64,000 bases of DNA from contig CAVYHX010000017.1 of assembly GCA_963768415.1 (NCBI GenBank), forward strand, positions 30,592 through 94,591, given 5' to 3'. Shown here in pieces: positions 39,570 through 49,319 of the stretch; within the stretch, counting starts at the first letter, position 1, and each line of letters starts with the position of its first letter. The position numbers and the translations under genes are program-made. Under the pieces are notes generated by a model. That model was not told the DNA's origin. It ran no database searches and saw only the letters and a program-made list of their open reading frames with translations. Source of the stretch: CAVYHX01 sp963768415. GTDB lineage: Bacteria; Pseudomonadota; Gammaproteobacteria; UBA9214.

Positions 39570-41229
39570 TCAGGTGCCGGTGGGCGGGCCAAAGTGGTAT
39601 TGGGCAAAACTCCCGGTATTCTCCAGTTGGCGGGTGAGTTCGACTTTTTCCTTGCGGCCATTTTTTTCAATGCTGACGGTACTCCCGACCCGGAATGGCA
39701 TGGAGGGCAGTATCAGCGTTGCCTGTTGCTTGATGGCCATGATTTCAGGCAGGGATATGCCTTGTAACTTGTTCATGGTTCTTGATTTATTCCGGTGAAT
39801 CCAGACCCAGATAGCGTGCGCCCCGGGTGAGAGCATCTGGATTCCCAGTTCCAGTTCCTGTGCGGGTGTGACTTTCATCCTGCGTATGACCCCCAGTTGC
39901 CACTGTCCGGCCGGCGTCCGCGTCCGCGTCTGCGTCGGTAATTGCCGTGGCAATGAGTTCGCCAACCCGGGCACTGCCGGCCGCTTCCCTGTCACCCAGC
40001 AGGCAGTAACCCCCGGCACTCATGTCCACTTGCTTCCAGGACTTGATACTGGCTGCCGGCTGGACACTGTTGTTTCCACTCGCCGGTTCCGTTGTGACAT
40101 GTCGCCTGACCGAGAAGGTGGTCATGCCGACAAAGGTGGGATCCTGCAAGTATTCATGATCACTGATTTTTTCCTCTATGCCTTCCTCGAGGTGCTGCTG
40201 TTCAGGTTCGGGTGCCGCCAGGACGCGATGCACCGAGTTCAGTCCGATCACCAGCTTGATGGCCGCATCGCGGGAATGACGCGCAAACTTGCGTTTCGGC
40301 ATGACACCCCAGGTAAGCATGAGCCGGTGCATGGTTTCGGCATCCGGCATGTCGCGATGCTCGCCATGGGTGCCGGTTTGTGCGGAGATCGCCGTGCGCA
40401 TCAATTCTGCCATCGTGCTGGTATCGAGTATCCGCCATTGCCTGCCAGGTGCGACTTCTGTATTCAGCTCCCGGTAGCTGGGCGGGTCGTCCGACAGCAG
40501 GTTGACAGCGAACGATGCCGATGCGCTTGCCTTGTCGGCAGTGCTCAATTCGCTGGCGGATGCCCAGTTTGCGAGTGCGTTGTAGACGAGCCGGATCTCT
40601 GTCGGGCGCAGCCGGTAGGGACAGGCAAGGGAGAGCAGCAGAATCTGTTTGTACAGCACACCAATTTTATCCGCACTGGTGTAAGCACCGGTATCGACTA
40701 TCAGCCGCGACTCCAGGTGGCGCTGTTCCGCAAGATCGTAGAGGCTGTGTATGTCATTCCACAGGCCTTCCGGATACTGGGTGTAGACCTGGTAGCTGAC
40801 CAGCAGTACTTCACTCAGGTAGCGCATGGCGCGATGAATGGCAGTTGCCAGTTGCGCCGCCGGTTTGTTCTGGTGATAGAGGTCGGACGCCAGGATCTTG
40901 TAACCCGTGGCCATCCGGTCGCAGAGCGCGATTGCCCGGGAGGAAGATTCCAGGTCCTTGCCGCCGAGCGGAATGGGCTTGCCCGTAAACCGCTTGTTCA
41001 GGGCGGCGGTCACGTGCATGACCGGGGTGGCGATTTGTTCAAGTGCCAGCAGGCGTTGCTGGGCGGGGATATCCAGGGTATTCATCTCATCCAGCGCATC
41101 CTCCAGCAGACTGCATGCCCGGTCAGTGTTGACGAGGGGCAGATCCTCAACCCACTTCCTGACAGCCTCGGGATTGGTGTTAAACGAGCTGGAATCCGGT
41201 TTCTTCCGTTCTGGTAACTGCAGTTCCAT
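39570..41229 (-). CDS. Conserved protein with C-terminal PilZ-like domain (one apparent frameshift)
   Basis: About 552 residues after correction. The first 350 residues are helical and start MELQLPERKKPDSSSF. The C-terminal part has the pattern of atypical PilZ domains: SAGGYCLL, RVGELIATAI, WQLGVIRRM and LELGIQMLSPGA. Such domains often bind c-di-GMP, but the classical RxxxR motif is not obvious. An extra base near 39910, at the end of an Asp-Ala repeat, shifts the frame within the PilZ part. The helical N-terminus suggests a signalling effector. The gene is alone, divergent from nothing close. Confidence 0.6.
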
Positions 41230-41358
41230 GTGCTTTTCTGGTCAACCTCTTAAGCCAATCAGGCTAGTATAAGCATCCGTCCTGTGTGCGGCAAAAATGA
41301 TTTGTTACCTGACTGTTACCAGGCAGTTTCCGGCCGGGATCGCCGTCCCGCCGGTGGA

Positions 41359-42360
41359 TTAGAGTGCGAGTTTCCCCGAATGTCCCGGCAGTTCCCTGAC
41401 CAGGCGCGGCACCAGGTAGCCGGGCAGGGCGGCATGGACCCTTTCCATGAGCCGGCGGGCCGTGCTGTCAGCCACCTCGAAATGTGCGGCGCCCTGTACT
41501 TTATCCATCTGGTGCAGGTAATAGGGGAGTACACCGGCCGCCATCAATGCCTGGCTCAGTGCAACCAGCGTGGCGGCATCATCATTGACTCCGCGCAACA
41601 GTACCGACTGGTTGAGCAACGTTACCCCGGCGCGCTTCAGGCTGCGCATGGCCTGGCGCACCTCCGCGTCTATTTCATTCGGGTGGTTGCTGTGTATCAC
41701 CATGACGACCTGGAGACGCTGAACGCCAAGCCACTCCAGCAGTTCCGGGTTAATTCTTTCCGGCAAAACCACAGGGATGCGCGTATGTATACGCAGGGTC
41801 TGCAAGTGGGGTATAGCGGCAAGCCGGCTGGCAAGCGATCCCAGGCGGCGGTCCGTCAGAGACAGGGGATCGCCGCCACTGAGAATGATTTCCGCGATGT
41901 CCGTGTGCCGGCTGAGGTAATCAAGCGCCGCGCTCCAGTCATCGCTTGCCGGGTTGGCCTGGCCGTAGGGGAAGTGCCGCCGGAAACAATAACGGCAGTG
42001 CACGGCACAGGCACCGGTCGCCGTGAGCAGGGCACGGCCATGATATTTATGCAGCAGCCCGGGAGTCGCCATGGCCTGCTGTTCCTCCAGCGGGTCATGG
42101 CTGTACCCCGCTGTCAGTTGTGCCTCATCCGCTACCGTGAGCACCTGGCGCAGCAAAGGGTCATGAATATCGCCTTTCACCATGCGCCTGATAAAACTGT
42201 GTGGAACCCGAACGGGAAAGTCATTGAGCAACGGCCTGACTCCCGGATGTGCAGGATCGATATCCAGCAGACCGAGCAATTCATCCGCCGACTTTACTGC
42301 GCCGGCCAGTGCCTGCTGCCAGGCAGGCGTGTGTTCTGGATCCGGTATTCGGGGTATCAT
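41359..42360 (-). CDS. epmB: EF-P beta-lysylation protein (lysine 2,3-aminomutase-like)
   Basis: A radical-SAM, PLP-dependent enzyme that turns alpha-lysine into beta-lysine for attachment to elongation factor P. The radical-SAM cysteines are in CAVHCRYCFRRHF, the SAM-side glycine motif is EIILSGGDPLSL, and the fold and length (333 residues) fit EpmB rather than the longer clostridial aminomutases. The ATG at 42360 is preferred to 42375. It is divergent from efp with about 46 bases between starts. Confidence 0.93.
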   Translation of the reverse strand: MIPRIPDPEHTPAWQQALAGAVKSADELLGLLDIDPAHPGVRPLLNDFPVRVPHSFIRRMVKGDIHDPLLRQVLTVADEAQLTAGYSHDPLEEQQAMATPGLLHKYHGRALLTATGACAVHCRYCFRRHFPYGQANPASDDWSAALDYLSRHTDIAEIILSGGDPLSLTDRRLGSLASRLAAIPHLQTLRIHTRIPVVLPERINPELLEWLGVQRLQVVMVIHSNHPNEIDAEVRQAMRSLKRAGVTLLNQSVLLRGVNDDAATLVALSQALMAAGVLPYYLHQMDKVQGAAHFEVADSTARRLMERVHAALPGYLVPRLVRELPGHSGKLAL

Positions 42361-42406
42361 AGCGGGCGTTTTCACCGATTAATCGACACAAGGTAACCAA
42401 GGGCAG

Positions 42407-42976
42407 ATGACATCCTACAACACTAATGAGTTCAAGGGCGGCCTGAAAATCATGCTTGACGGCGATCCCTGCGCCATTATCGAGAACGAGTTCGTCAAGC
42501 CCGGCAAGGGTCAGGCTTTCAACCGGGTCAGGATTCGCAACCTGAAAAACGGCCGGGTTATCGAGCGTACCTACAAGTCCGGTGAAACCGTAGAGGGCGC
42601 GGATGTGATGGACCTCGACCTGCAGTATCTGTACAACGATGGTGAATTCTGGCATTTCATGGACCCGAACAGCTATGAACAGCATGCAGCTGACGCGACC
42701 GCTGTCGGCGAGGCGACGAAATGGCTCAAGGAGCAGGATATGTGCGAAGTCACCTTGTGGAATGGCACACCACTGGCGGTGACGCCGCCCAATTTCGTGG
42801 TCCTGACGGTCGCCGAGACAGATCCCGGTGTACGTGGCGATACCTCCGGGGGCGGTGGTAAACCGGCGACGCTGGAGACCGGGGCGGTGGTGCGGGTGCC
42901 ATTATTCATCGATATCGGCGAGGCCCTCAGGATTGACACGCGTACGGGTGAATACGTTGGCCGGGCCAAGGAATAA
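42407..42976 (+). CDS. efp: Elongation factor P
   Basis: It rescues ribosomes stalled at polyproline stretches. The 189-residue, three-domain protein has the modifiable lysine at position 34 in KPGKGQA, the target of the EpmA/EpmB pathway encoded on both sides. C-terminal landmarks are TLETGAVVRVPLFI and GEALRIDTRTGEYVGRA. Confidence 0.97.
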   Translation: MTSYNTNEFKGGLKIMLDGDPCAIIENEFVKPGKGQAFNRVRIRNLKNGRVIERTYKSGETVEGADVMDLDLQYLYNDGEFWHFMDPNSYEQHAADATAVGEATKWLKEQDMCEVTLWNGTPLAVTPPNFVVLTVAETDPGVRGDTSGGGGKPATLETGAVVRVPLFIDIGEALRIDTRTGEYVGRAKE

Positions 42977-42993
42977 AATACCGGCCCCGAACA

Positions 42994-43983
42994 TTGCATA
43001 CAGAACCCAACTGGCGACCCGCAGCTGCGCTGCATGTCTTGCAACTCCGGGCCACGCTGCTGGCGCGCATCCGCAAATTCTTCGCCAGTCACGCGGTACT
43101 GGAGGTTGATACCCCGGCGCTCTCGCAGGCGGCAGCCACAGATCCCGCCCTGCAGAGTTTCGAGACGACCTGTCATGGTCCGGGACCGCTGTCCGGACAG
43201 ACACTGTATTTACACACCTCCCCGGAATTCCCCATGAAGCGGTTGCTGGCGGCCGGCAGCGGGTCCATCTATCAAATCTGCAAGGTGTTCCGCGACGGCG
43301 AGTCCGGTAGCCGCCACAATCCTGAATTCACCCTGCTGGAATGGTATCGTGCCGGTTATGACCATTTTGCCCTGATGGATGAGGTGGAGGTGCTGCTGCG
43401 CGAGGTGCTGGCGGATATCGCCCCGCTCGCTTGCGTTACGCACTGGACCTATCGCGAGCTGTTCGGAGAATTCACCGGCATCGATCCGTTCCATACAACA
43501 AGCGACGAACTGGAAGACCTGCTGCGCACGCAACACGGCGTAGTGCCGGTGGGTCTGGGGCATGACCGGCTGGATGCCTGGCTGGATCTGGTAATCACCC
43601 ATGTGGTCGAACCGGCCCTGGCTCCCGGCCTGGTGTTTGTGCGGGATTATCCGGCAAGCCAGGCGGCGCTGGCCCGAATCAGGCCCGGTAAACCACCGGT
43701 GGCTGCCCGCTTCGAGGCCTATCTGGACGGGATTGAGCTGGCGAACGGATTTCATGAGCTGGCAGATCCGGACGAACAACAGCGCCGGTTTGCCATGGAT
43801 TGTGAACAACGCCGCGTGCAGGGACTGGCAACTGTCCCCGCGGACCGACAGCTGCTGGCTGCGCTGCAGGACGGCCTGCCGGATTGTGCCGGCGTGGCGC
43901 TGGGTATAGATCGTTTACTGATGGTGGCCAGCCGGGCGCGGTGCCTGGATGAGGTGATTGCCTTTCCGGTCGCCACAGCATGA
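42994..43983 (+). CDS. epmA: EF-P lysine aminoacyltransferase (PoxA/GenX)
   Basis: A truncated class II lysyl-tRNA synthetase-like enzyme that links beta-lysine to EF-P Lys34. Class II motifs are present: YLHTSPEFPMKRLL, YQICKVFRDGESGSRHNPEF (motif 2) and GVALGIDRLLM (motif 3). The anticodon-binding domain is absent, as expected. At 329 residues the length is normal. The start is a TTG at 42994, 18 bases after efp; no in-frame ATG lies near the expected N-terminus. Confidence 0.94.
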   Translation: MHTEPNWRPAAALHVLQLRATLLARIRKFFASHAVLEVDTPALSQAAATDPALQSFETTCHGPGPLSGQTLYLHTSPEFPMKRLLAAGSGSIYQICKVFRDGESGSRHNPEFTLLEWYRAGYDHFALMDEVEVLLREVLADIAPLACVTHWTYRELFGEFTGIDPFHTTSDELEDLLRTQHGVVPVGLGHDRLDAWLDLVITHVVEPALAPGLVFVRDYPASQAALARIRPGKPPVAARFEAYLDGIELANGFHELADPDEQQRRFAMDCEQRRVQGLATVPADRQLLAALQDGLPDCAGVALGIDRLLMVASRARCLDEVIAFPVATA

Positions 43984-44022
43984 GCGGTGGTTGGGAGTCG
44001 GGGACGGATAACGGGTAATGGC

Positions 44023-45150
44023 ATGAACGCTGCAACGACGCGCACAACAGGGACTGATGCCGCGGCCCAGCTCTCCGGCGAGACACTCGCCTGCAGTGGC
44101 CGCTGGACTGTCGGCAATATCAGGGCGCTGAATGAAGCAATCGATGAACTGGCGCTGCCGCCCGGCGCATCCATGACAATTGACGGGTCGGCTATTACGG
44201 CAATGGATACGGCCGGCGCCTGGCTGATCGGGCGGCTCAGGCAGCATCTGGAGACAGCCGGAGCACAGGTATCCATGGCTGCATTGCGTCCGGAGCATGC
44301 CAGGTTGATTACGTATGTTGCCGATGAGAGCCGCGAGTCGAAACCTGCTGACATGCAGCGTATGCACCGGTCAGTCGTGACATCCGGGCTATCTGTATTC
44401 AATGACCTGGTCAACTTCCTGGCATTCATCGGTGAAGCGATCGTGTCCCTGCTGCGGGCCATCCGCCATCCCGGCAGTATCCGCTGGCAGGAAATTCTTG
44501 TGGAAATCTACCAGTCCGGGTTCAAGGCGCTGCCGATTGTCGGCCTGCTGTCATTTCTGATAGGTGTGGTGATTGCCTACCAGGGTGCAGTGCAGTTGAA
44601 ATTGTACGGTGCAAATATCTATATCGCGGACATGATCGGCTATGCCATGTTGCGCGAACTGGCGCCATTGCTTGCCGCGATCCTCGTCTGTGGCAGGACC
44701 GGGTCTGCCTATGCCGCTCAAATCGGTACCATGAAGGTCAGGGAGGAGGTGGCGGCGCTGGAGACCATCGGGATTCCACCCATGGATTTGCTGGTGCTTC
44801 CCAAGTTGATCGCACTGATTATCGTGATGCCGCTGATCTCCGTATACGCCGATATCCTGTCGGTGTTCGGTGGCATGGTTATGTCATACGTGGAACTGGG
44901 CCTGAGTTTCGAGGCTTTTCTGGCGCGGCTGGAAGAGGCTGTCACCTATTCGACCTTCATGATCGGGATCGGCAAGACGCCGGTGTTCGCGGCAATTATC
45001 GCAATCGTCGGTTGCTACCAGGGTTTCAAGGTCGCGGGAAGTGCGGAGAGCGTCGGCCGGCATACAACAATCAGCGTAGTGCAATCGATATTTCTCGTGA
45101 TTGTGACCGATGCGCTGTTCTCCATAGTGTTCAGTTTGATGGGTATATGA
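44023..45150 (+). CDS. MlaE-type ABC lipid-transport permease with N-terminal STAS domain
   Basis: A 375-residue inner-membrane permease for an MCE phospholipid transporter. Residues 1-100 form a STAS-like domain (SMTIDGSAITAMDTAGAWLI), comparable to MlaB, fused to the permease domain. The permease has about five membrane segments and the signature ELAPLLAAILVCGRTGSAYAAQIG. Fusing the STAS partner to MlaE replaces a separate mlaB gene. It is followed after 4 bases by the ATPase gene. Confidence 0.88.
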   Translation: MNAATTRTTGTDAAAQLSGETLACSGRWTVGNIRALNEAIDELALPPGASMTIDGSAITAMDTAGAWLIGRLRQHLETAGAQVSMAALRPEHARLITYVADESRESKPADMQRMHRSVVTSGLSVFNDLVNFLAFIGEAIVSLLRAIRHPGSIRWQEILVEIYQSGFKALPIVGLLSFLIGVVIAYQGAVQLKLYGANIYIADMIGYAMLRELAPLLAAILVCGRTGSAYAAQIGTMKVREEVAALETIGIPPMDLLVLPKLIALIIVMPLISVYADILSVFGGMVMSYVELGLSFEAFLARLEEAVTYSTFMIGIGKTPVFAAIIAIVGCYQGFKVAGSAESVGRHTTISVVQSIFLVIVTDALFSIVFSLMGI

Positions 45151-45154
45151 GTCA

Positions 45155-45970
45155 ATGGAGTCACGTCAGACAAAGAACATTACACAACAGCAGGGCTGCG
45201 ATGTAGTGATCAGTGTGCGCGGGCTGAGAACCGTGTTTGGAACCCGGGTCATACATGACGGTGTTGACCTGGACGTATGCCGGGGTGAGGTACTGGCGCT
45301 CGTCGGCGGCAGCGGCAGCGGTAAAAGCACATTGATGCGTGAAATGATTATGTTGCACACACCTTCCGGCGGGTCGGTCAAGTTGTTTGACACCGATCTC
45401 ATCGGGATATCCACCGCGCGGGCGCAGTTGCTGCGGCGCCGATTCGGTGTGCTGTTTCAGCAGGGTGCCCTGTTCAGCGGGCTGACGGTGCTGGAGAATG
45501 TGGGGGTGCCGCTGCAGGAGCATACCCGCCTGGATGATGCGGCAATAGATGAACTCGCCCGAATAAAGATTGCCCAGGCCGGTCTCGAGCCGGAGGCGGC
45601 GCCGCTCTATCCAAGCGAGTTGAGCGGCGGAATGATCAAGCGGGCCGCACTGGCGCGGGCGATGGCGCTCGATCCGGAACTGCTGTTTCTTGACGAGCCG
45701 ACCTCGGGCCTGGATCCGACCAGTGCCGGCGCCTTTGACGAGCTGATCCTGAAACTGAAAGACCTGCTGGGTTTAACAGTCTTGATGGTTACCCATGACC
45801 TGGACTCTCTCTGGAGTGTCGCCGACCGGGTCGCGGTGCTGGGTGATGGTAGACTGCAGGGAGTGGATTCAATGGAGGCGCTGTCCACTTCAACCCAGCC
45901 GCACATCCGGCAATACTTCGAGGGGCCGCGCGCCAGGAATGCACGGGAGCGATTATGGAACGAAAAGTAA
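45155..45970 (+). CDS. MCE-system ABC ATPase (MlaF-like)
   Basis: A 271-residue cytoplasmic ATPase powering lipid transport. It has the Walker A GGSGSGKSTL, the signature LSGGMIKRAALARAMA, and Walker B LLFLDEPTSGLDP. The signature variant SGGM-x-KR is characteristic of Mla/Ttg2-type ATPases. Its last codons overlap the start of the MCE gene by 16 bases. Confidence 0.92.
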   Translation: MESRQTKNITQQQGCDVVISVRGLRTVFGTRVIHDGVDLDVCRGEVLALVGGSGSGKSTLMREMIMLHTPSGGSVKLFDTDLIGISTARAQLLRRRFGVLFQQGALFSGLTVLENVGVPLQEHTRLDDAAIDELARIKIAQAGLEPEAAPLYPSELSGGMIKRAALARAMALDPELLFLDEPTSGLDPTSAGAFDELILKLKDLLGLTVLMVTHDLDSLWSVADRVAVLGDGRLQGVDSMEALSTSTQPHIRQYFEGPRARNARERLWNEK

Positions 45971-46878
45971 ATTATGCCCTGGTCGGGCTGTTTGTCATCG
46001 CCCTGGGTGCGGCCTGGCTGGTGATCAGCCTGTGGCTGACCCTGGGCGACTTTCGTACCCAATACACGACCTATCACGTGTATATGGATGAATCCGTTTC
46101 CGGCCTGTACATGGATGCCCCGGTCAAATACCGTGGTGTGGAAATCGGCAAGGTACGTGAAATCAAACTGAACCCGCGGGTAACCGACCAGGTGCAATTG
46201 ACACTGGCTATTGAATCCAGTGTACCGATCAAGACGGACACCATTGCCGTCCTGACGGTGCAGGGTTTGACCGGCATCGCATTCGTGGACCTGACAGGCG
46301 GGAGTCTGGATGCGCCCCTGCTGGCAGCGCAGCAGGGCGAGGAATTCCCGGTGATCAAGTCCGGCCCTTCGTTTTTTTCACGCCTCGACATGTCCGGCAC
46401 GGAATTGATTGCCAACCTGAACGTGCTGACGAACCGGCTGGTCAGTATGCTGGATGCCGATGGCCGGGAGAGCCTGCGCGGTATCCTCGTCAACATCCGG
46501 GATATCACCGGTGCAGTCGCCAGCCGCAAGGCCGATCTGGAACAGAGCGTGGTGAATGCCAGACTCATGCTGGCCCAGGTTGATACCACGGCGCGGGCCT
46601 TCGAGGATACGGCGGCGAAGGTGATGTCCGCAGTGGATACGGTTGATGACATGGCCAGAAAAATCTCGGCAACCACCGAGGTCATCACCGAGTATGTGCA
46701 CGGCAGCGGCACCGGGATACAGGATTTCACCCAGCAGACCCTGCCCGAACTGGGCGCCCTGGTCAGCGAGTTGCGCGAGCTGACACAGTCACTTAACGGC
46801 ATCAGCAGGAAACTCGAGGAGGACCCGCGTATCCTGCTGTTCGGGCATGAGCTGGTCGCACCGGGACCGGGAGAATAA
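45955..46878 (+). CDS. MCE domain (MlaD-like) substrate-binding protein
   Basis: A 307-residue protein with one N-terminal membrane helix (VGLFVIALGAAWLVISLWL), an MCE domain (VSGLYMDAPVKYRGVEIGKVREI, VQGLTGIAFVDLTGG) and a long helical C-terminal tail that may form a channel-like bundle. It works in the periplasm with the upstream permease and ATPase. The tail is longer than in E. coli MlaD and more like Pqi/Yeb-type or alphaproteobacterial homologues. Confidence 0.9.
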   Translation: MERKVNYALVGLFVIALGAAWLVISLWLTLGDFRTQYTTYHVYMDESVSGLYMDAPVKYRGVEIGKVREIKLNPRVTDQVQLTLAIESSVPIKTDTIAVLTVQGLTGIAFVDLTGGSLDAPLLAAQQGEEFPVIKSGPSFFSRLDMSGTELIANLNVLTNRLVSMLDADGRESLRGILVNIRDITGAVASRKADLEQSVVNARLMLAQVDTTARAFEDTAAKVMSAVDTVDDMARKISATTEVITEYVHGSGTGIQDFTQQTLPELGALVSELRELTQSLNGISRKLEEDPRILLFGHELVAPGPGE

Positions 46879-47495
46879 TGATGATCACCATCGGAAAAAT
46901 CACGCGCCTGGCAGGCTTGTTGCTGCTGGTGTCCGGCTGCAGCATGCTGCCCCAGCCCGTTCCCGTGACCCAGGACCAGTATGTGCTGGAATATACACCT
47001 GACGAACGGTTGGGCGTCGAGCCGCGCAAGGATGCACCGGTAATGATCGTCACCCGGCCACGTGCGCATGGCGGCTATGACACGCCACGCATCGCCTATA
47101 TGGAGAAACGTTATGGATTGCGTTATTTCACGCGCAGTCTCTGGGCCGATGTGCCCGCGGTGATGCTGGCCCCCCTGATCGCTGCCGCCCTGCAGCAAAC
47201 GGGTGAATTCCAGGCGTTCCAGAAGCCTCCCGGTGCGCTTTCTGCGTCACTGCGGCTGGATACCGAGCTGGTCCGTTTTCACCAGGATTTCACCCAACAA
47301 CCCAGCGTTATGCGGCTCACGCTGCGTGCCGAACTGATCGATGCGCATCGGAACACGGTTATTGCCATCAGGCAATTCGACATCACCGAACCCGCAGCCA
47401 GCGATGATGCCTACGGGGGTGTGGTTGCGGCCAACCGGGCCGTGGCCCGATTGCTGGATGAACTTGCGCAGTTTTGTCTTGCCAACCGCCCCTGA
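46878..47495 (+). CDS. ABC-type transport auxiliary lipoprotein (PqiC-like)
   Basis: A 205-residue outer-membrane-directed lipoprotein. The lipobox LVSGC places the modified cysteine near residue 21. The domain (PRIAYMEKRYGLRYFTRSLWADVPAVML) matches the ABC_trans_aux/PqiC family, which docks MCE systems to the outer membrane. Its start overlaps the MCE stop by one base, so the four genes 44023-47495 are one operon. No mlaC gene is present, so the lipoprotein may take over the shuttle end. Confidence 0.85.
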   Translation: MMITIGKITRLAGLLLLVSGCSMLPQPVPVTQDQYVLEYTPDERLGVEPRKDAPVMIVTRPRAHGGYDTPRIAYMEKRYGLRYFTRSLWADVPAVMLAPLIAAALQQTGEFQAFQKPPGALSASLRLDTELVRFHQDFTQQPSVMRLTLRAELIDAHRNTVIAIRQFDITEPAASDDAYGGVVAANRAVARLLDELAQFCLANRP

Positions 47496-47518
47496 ATTGA
47501 TTCCAGTGGATCGCTGTC

Positions 47519-48235
47519 GTGCTGGCTAATATCCGCGTGGTTTTGAGTAATACCAGCCATCCGGGAAATATCGGTGCCTCCGCGCGCGCCATGAAGACCA
47601 TGGGTCTTGATTCATTGTGGCTGGTCAATCCCAAACATTACCCTGATGCAGAGGCCACTGCGCGGGCTTCGGGTGCGGATGATGTGCTGGCGGCGGCGCA
47701 AGTGTGTACGCAGCTTGACGAGGCATTGCAGGACTGCCGCCTGGTTATCGGTGCCAGTGCGCGTGCCCGCAGTATCCCGTGTCCGCTGATCGGACCGGCT
47801 GAATGTGCGCAGCGTCTGACCAGCGCAAGCGCGGCCGGGGCGGTCGCTATCCTGTTCGGGTGTGAACAGTCAGGATTGAGCAATGCCGAGATTGACCGTT
47901 GCCATTACCTGGTGCAGATTCCTGCGAACCCCGAGTATGGTTCCCTGAATCTTGCCGCCGCCGTGCAGATAATCTGTTACGAAATACGGGTTACTCACGG
48001 CAGCACGCCCCAGTCGGGTGATGCGGCGCTACACCGGCCGGTTGCGGCAGAGGAGATGGAACGCTTCTATGCGCATCTCGAGCAAACGCTGGTGGCCCTC
48101 GAATTTCTCAATCCGGAAAATCCGCGCCAGCTGATGCGGCGGTTGCGGCGCTTGTATAACCGCGCGCGCCCGGATGAGAATGAGATCAATATACTGCGCG
48201 GCATCCTCACGGCGGCAACCCGGAAACATCACTAG
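47519..48235 (+). CDS. trmJ: tRNA (cytidine/uridine-2'-O-)-methyltransferase TrmJ
   Basis: A SPOUT-fold enzyme that 2'-O-methylates position 32 of several tRNAs. It begins at a GTG (VLANIRVVLSNTSHPGNIGA) and carries the knot motifs AILFGCEQSGLSNAEI and YGSLNLAAAVQI. At 238 residues the length is normal. trmJ-cysE-iscR is a conserved gammaproteobacterial order. Confidence 0.95.
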   Translation: MLANIRVVLSNTSHPGNIGASARAMKTMGLDSLWLVNPKHYPDAEATARASGADDVLAAAQVCTQLDEALQDCRLVIGASARARSIPCPLIGPAECAQRLTSASAAGAVAILFGCEQSGLSNAEIDRCHYLVQIPANPEYGSLNLAAAVQIICYEIRVTHGSTPQSGDAALHRPVAAEEMERFYAHLEQTLVALEFLNPENPRQLMRRLRRLYNRARPDENEINILRGILTAATRKHH

Positions 48236-48445
48236 GAAAGCACCACATGTGTCGTCATTGCGAGCGTAATGACGGGATATTTTATTAATCGAGGCTTCCC
48301 TGATATTTGTACCGGCTTCGTTGTCAACTCGCTGCCGTGTAACATACACTCCTGTATAGGTGGCTATTGATCGCGGAAGCGCGCACATTGCGCGTAATAG
48401 CCCGATTATTGATAAATGGCCCTTAACTGTCTGCGGATAAGAACC

Positions 48446-49264
48446 ATGTTCAAGCGACTTCGTGAAGATATCCAGTGTGTATTCGAGCGCGACCCGGCAG
48501 CACGCAATGCCTTTGATGTCCTGACAACTTATCCGGGAATACATGCTGTAATGATTCATCGGCGCAGCCACTGGCTATGGTCAAAGGGGCTGAAGTGGCT
48601 GGCGCGGGTACTCTCGAATCTCGCACGCTGGTACACGGGGATCGAAATCCATCCCGGAGCAACCATTGGCAGGCGTTTTTTTATTGACCATGGAATGGGC
48701 GTGGTTATTGGCGAGACGACGGAGATTGGTGACGACTGCACGCTGTATCACGGGGTCACCCTGGGTGGTACCAGCTGGGACAAGGGTAAACGTCATCCGA
48801 CACTCGGTAATAATGTGGTTATCGGTGCAGGCGCAAAAGTACTGGGCCCGATTACAGTTGGAGAAGGCGCGCGCATCGGCTCCAATGCCGTGGTGTTAAA
48901 GGACGTACCTGCCGGTGCCACCATGGTGGGTGTACCCGGCAGAATGGTCAGCAAGGAAACCGGGGAGCGGGATCCCAGGCGCCAGGCCATTGCCAGGAAG
49001 ATGGGCTTCGATGCCTATGGCGAAACCAGTGATATGCCCGACCCGGTGGCAACCGCCGTAAACGGCATACTGGATCACATTCATGCCATGGATATTCGCC
49101 TCGAGGATATGTGCGAGCGCCTGAAAGAGCTGGGCGCCGATATGGGCGAAATGGACTTGCCCGACCTGGATACCTGCAAATTAAAGCATGCAGAAAATGA
49201 GGGATTAGATCCGGTGGTTGAAGATGGGCAATCCGGAAGTAAAATGTCGGGGCCGGATTCTTGA
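48446..49264 (+). CDS. cysE: Serine O-acetyltransferase
   Basis: It activates serine for cysteine synthesis. The 272-residue protein has an N-terminal helical domain (MFKRLREDIQCVFERDPAAR) and left-handed hexapeptide-repeat helix (IEIHPGATIGRRFFIDHG, VVIGETTEIGDDCTLYHGVTLGG). The C-terminal tail beyond the catalytic part is long (about 100 residues with a helical region ending in GADMGEMDLPDLD), longer than in E. coli CysE. The cysteine-synthase-binding C-terminal isoleucine is not seen. The start at 48446 follows GGATAAG. Confidence 0.93.
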   Translation: MFKRLREDIQCVFERDPAARNAFDVLTTYPGIHAVMIHRRSHWLWSKGLKWLARVLSNLARWYTGIEIHPGATIGRRFFIDHGMGVVIGETTEIGDDCTLYHGVTLGGTSWDKGKRHPTLGNNVVIGAGAKVLGPITVGEGARIGSNAVVLKDVPAGATMVGVPGRMVSKETGERDPRRQAIARKMGFDAYGETSDMPDPVATAVNGILDHIHAMDIRLEDMCERLKELGADMGEMDLPDLDTCKLKHAENEGLDPVVEDGQSGSKMSGPDS

Positions 49265-49319
49265 CCTGTCGCACCGTTTGTGACAGTTTCGTATAGTTCG
49301 ATTACGCAGGGCTGTTTCA

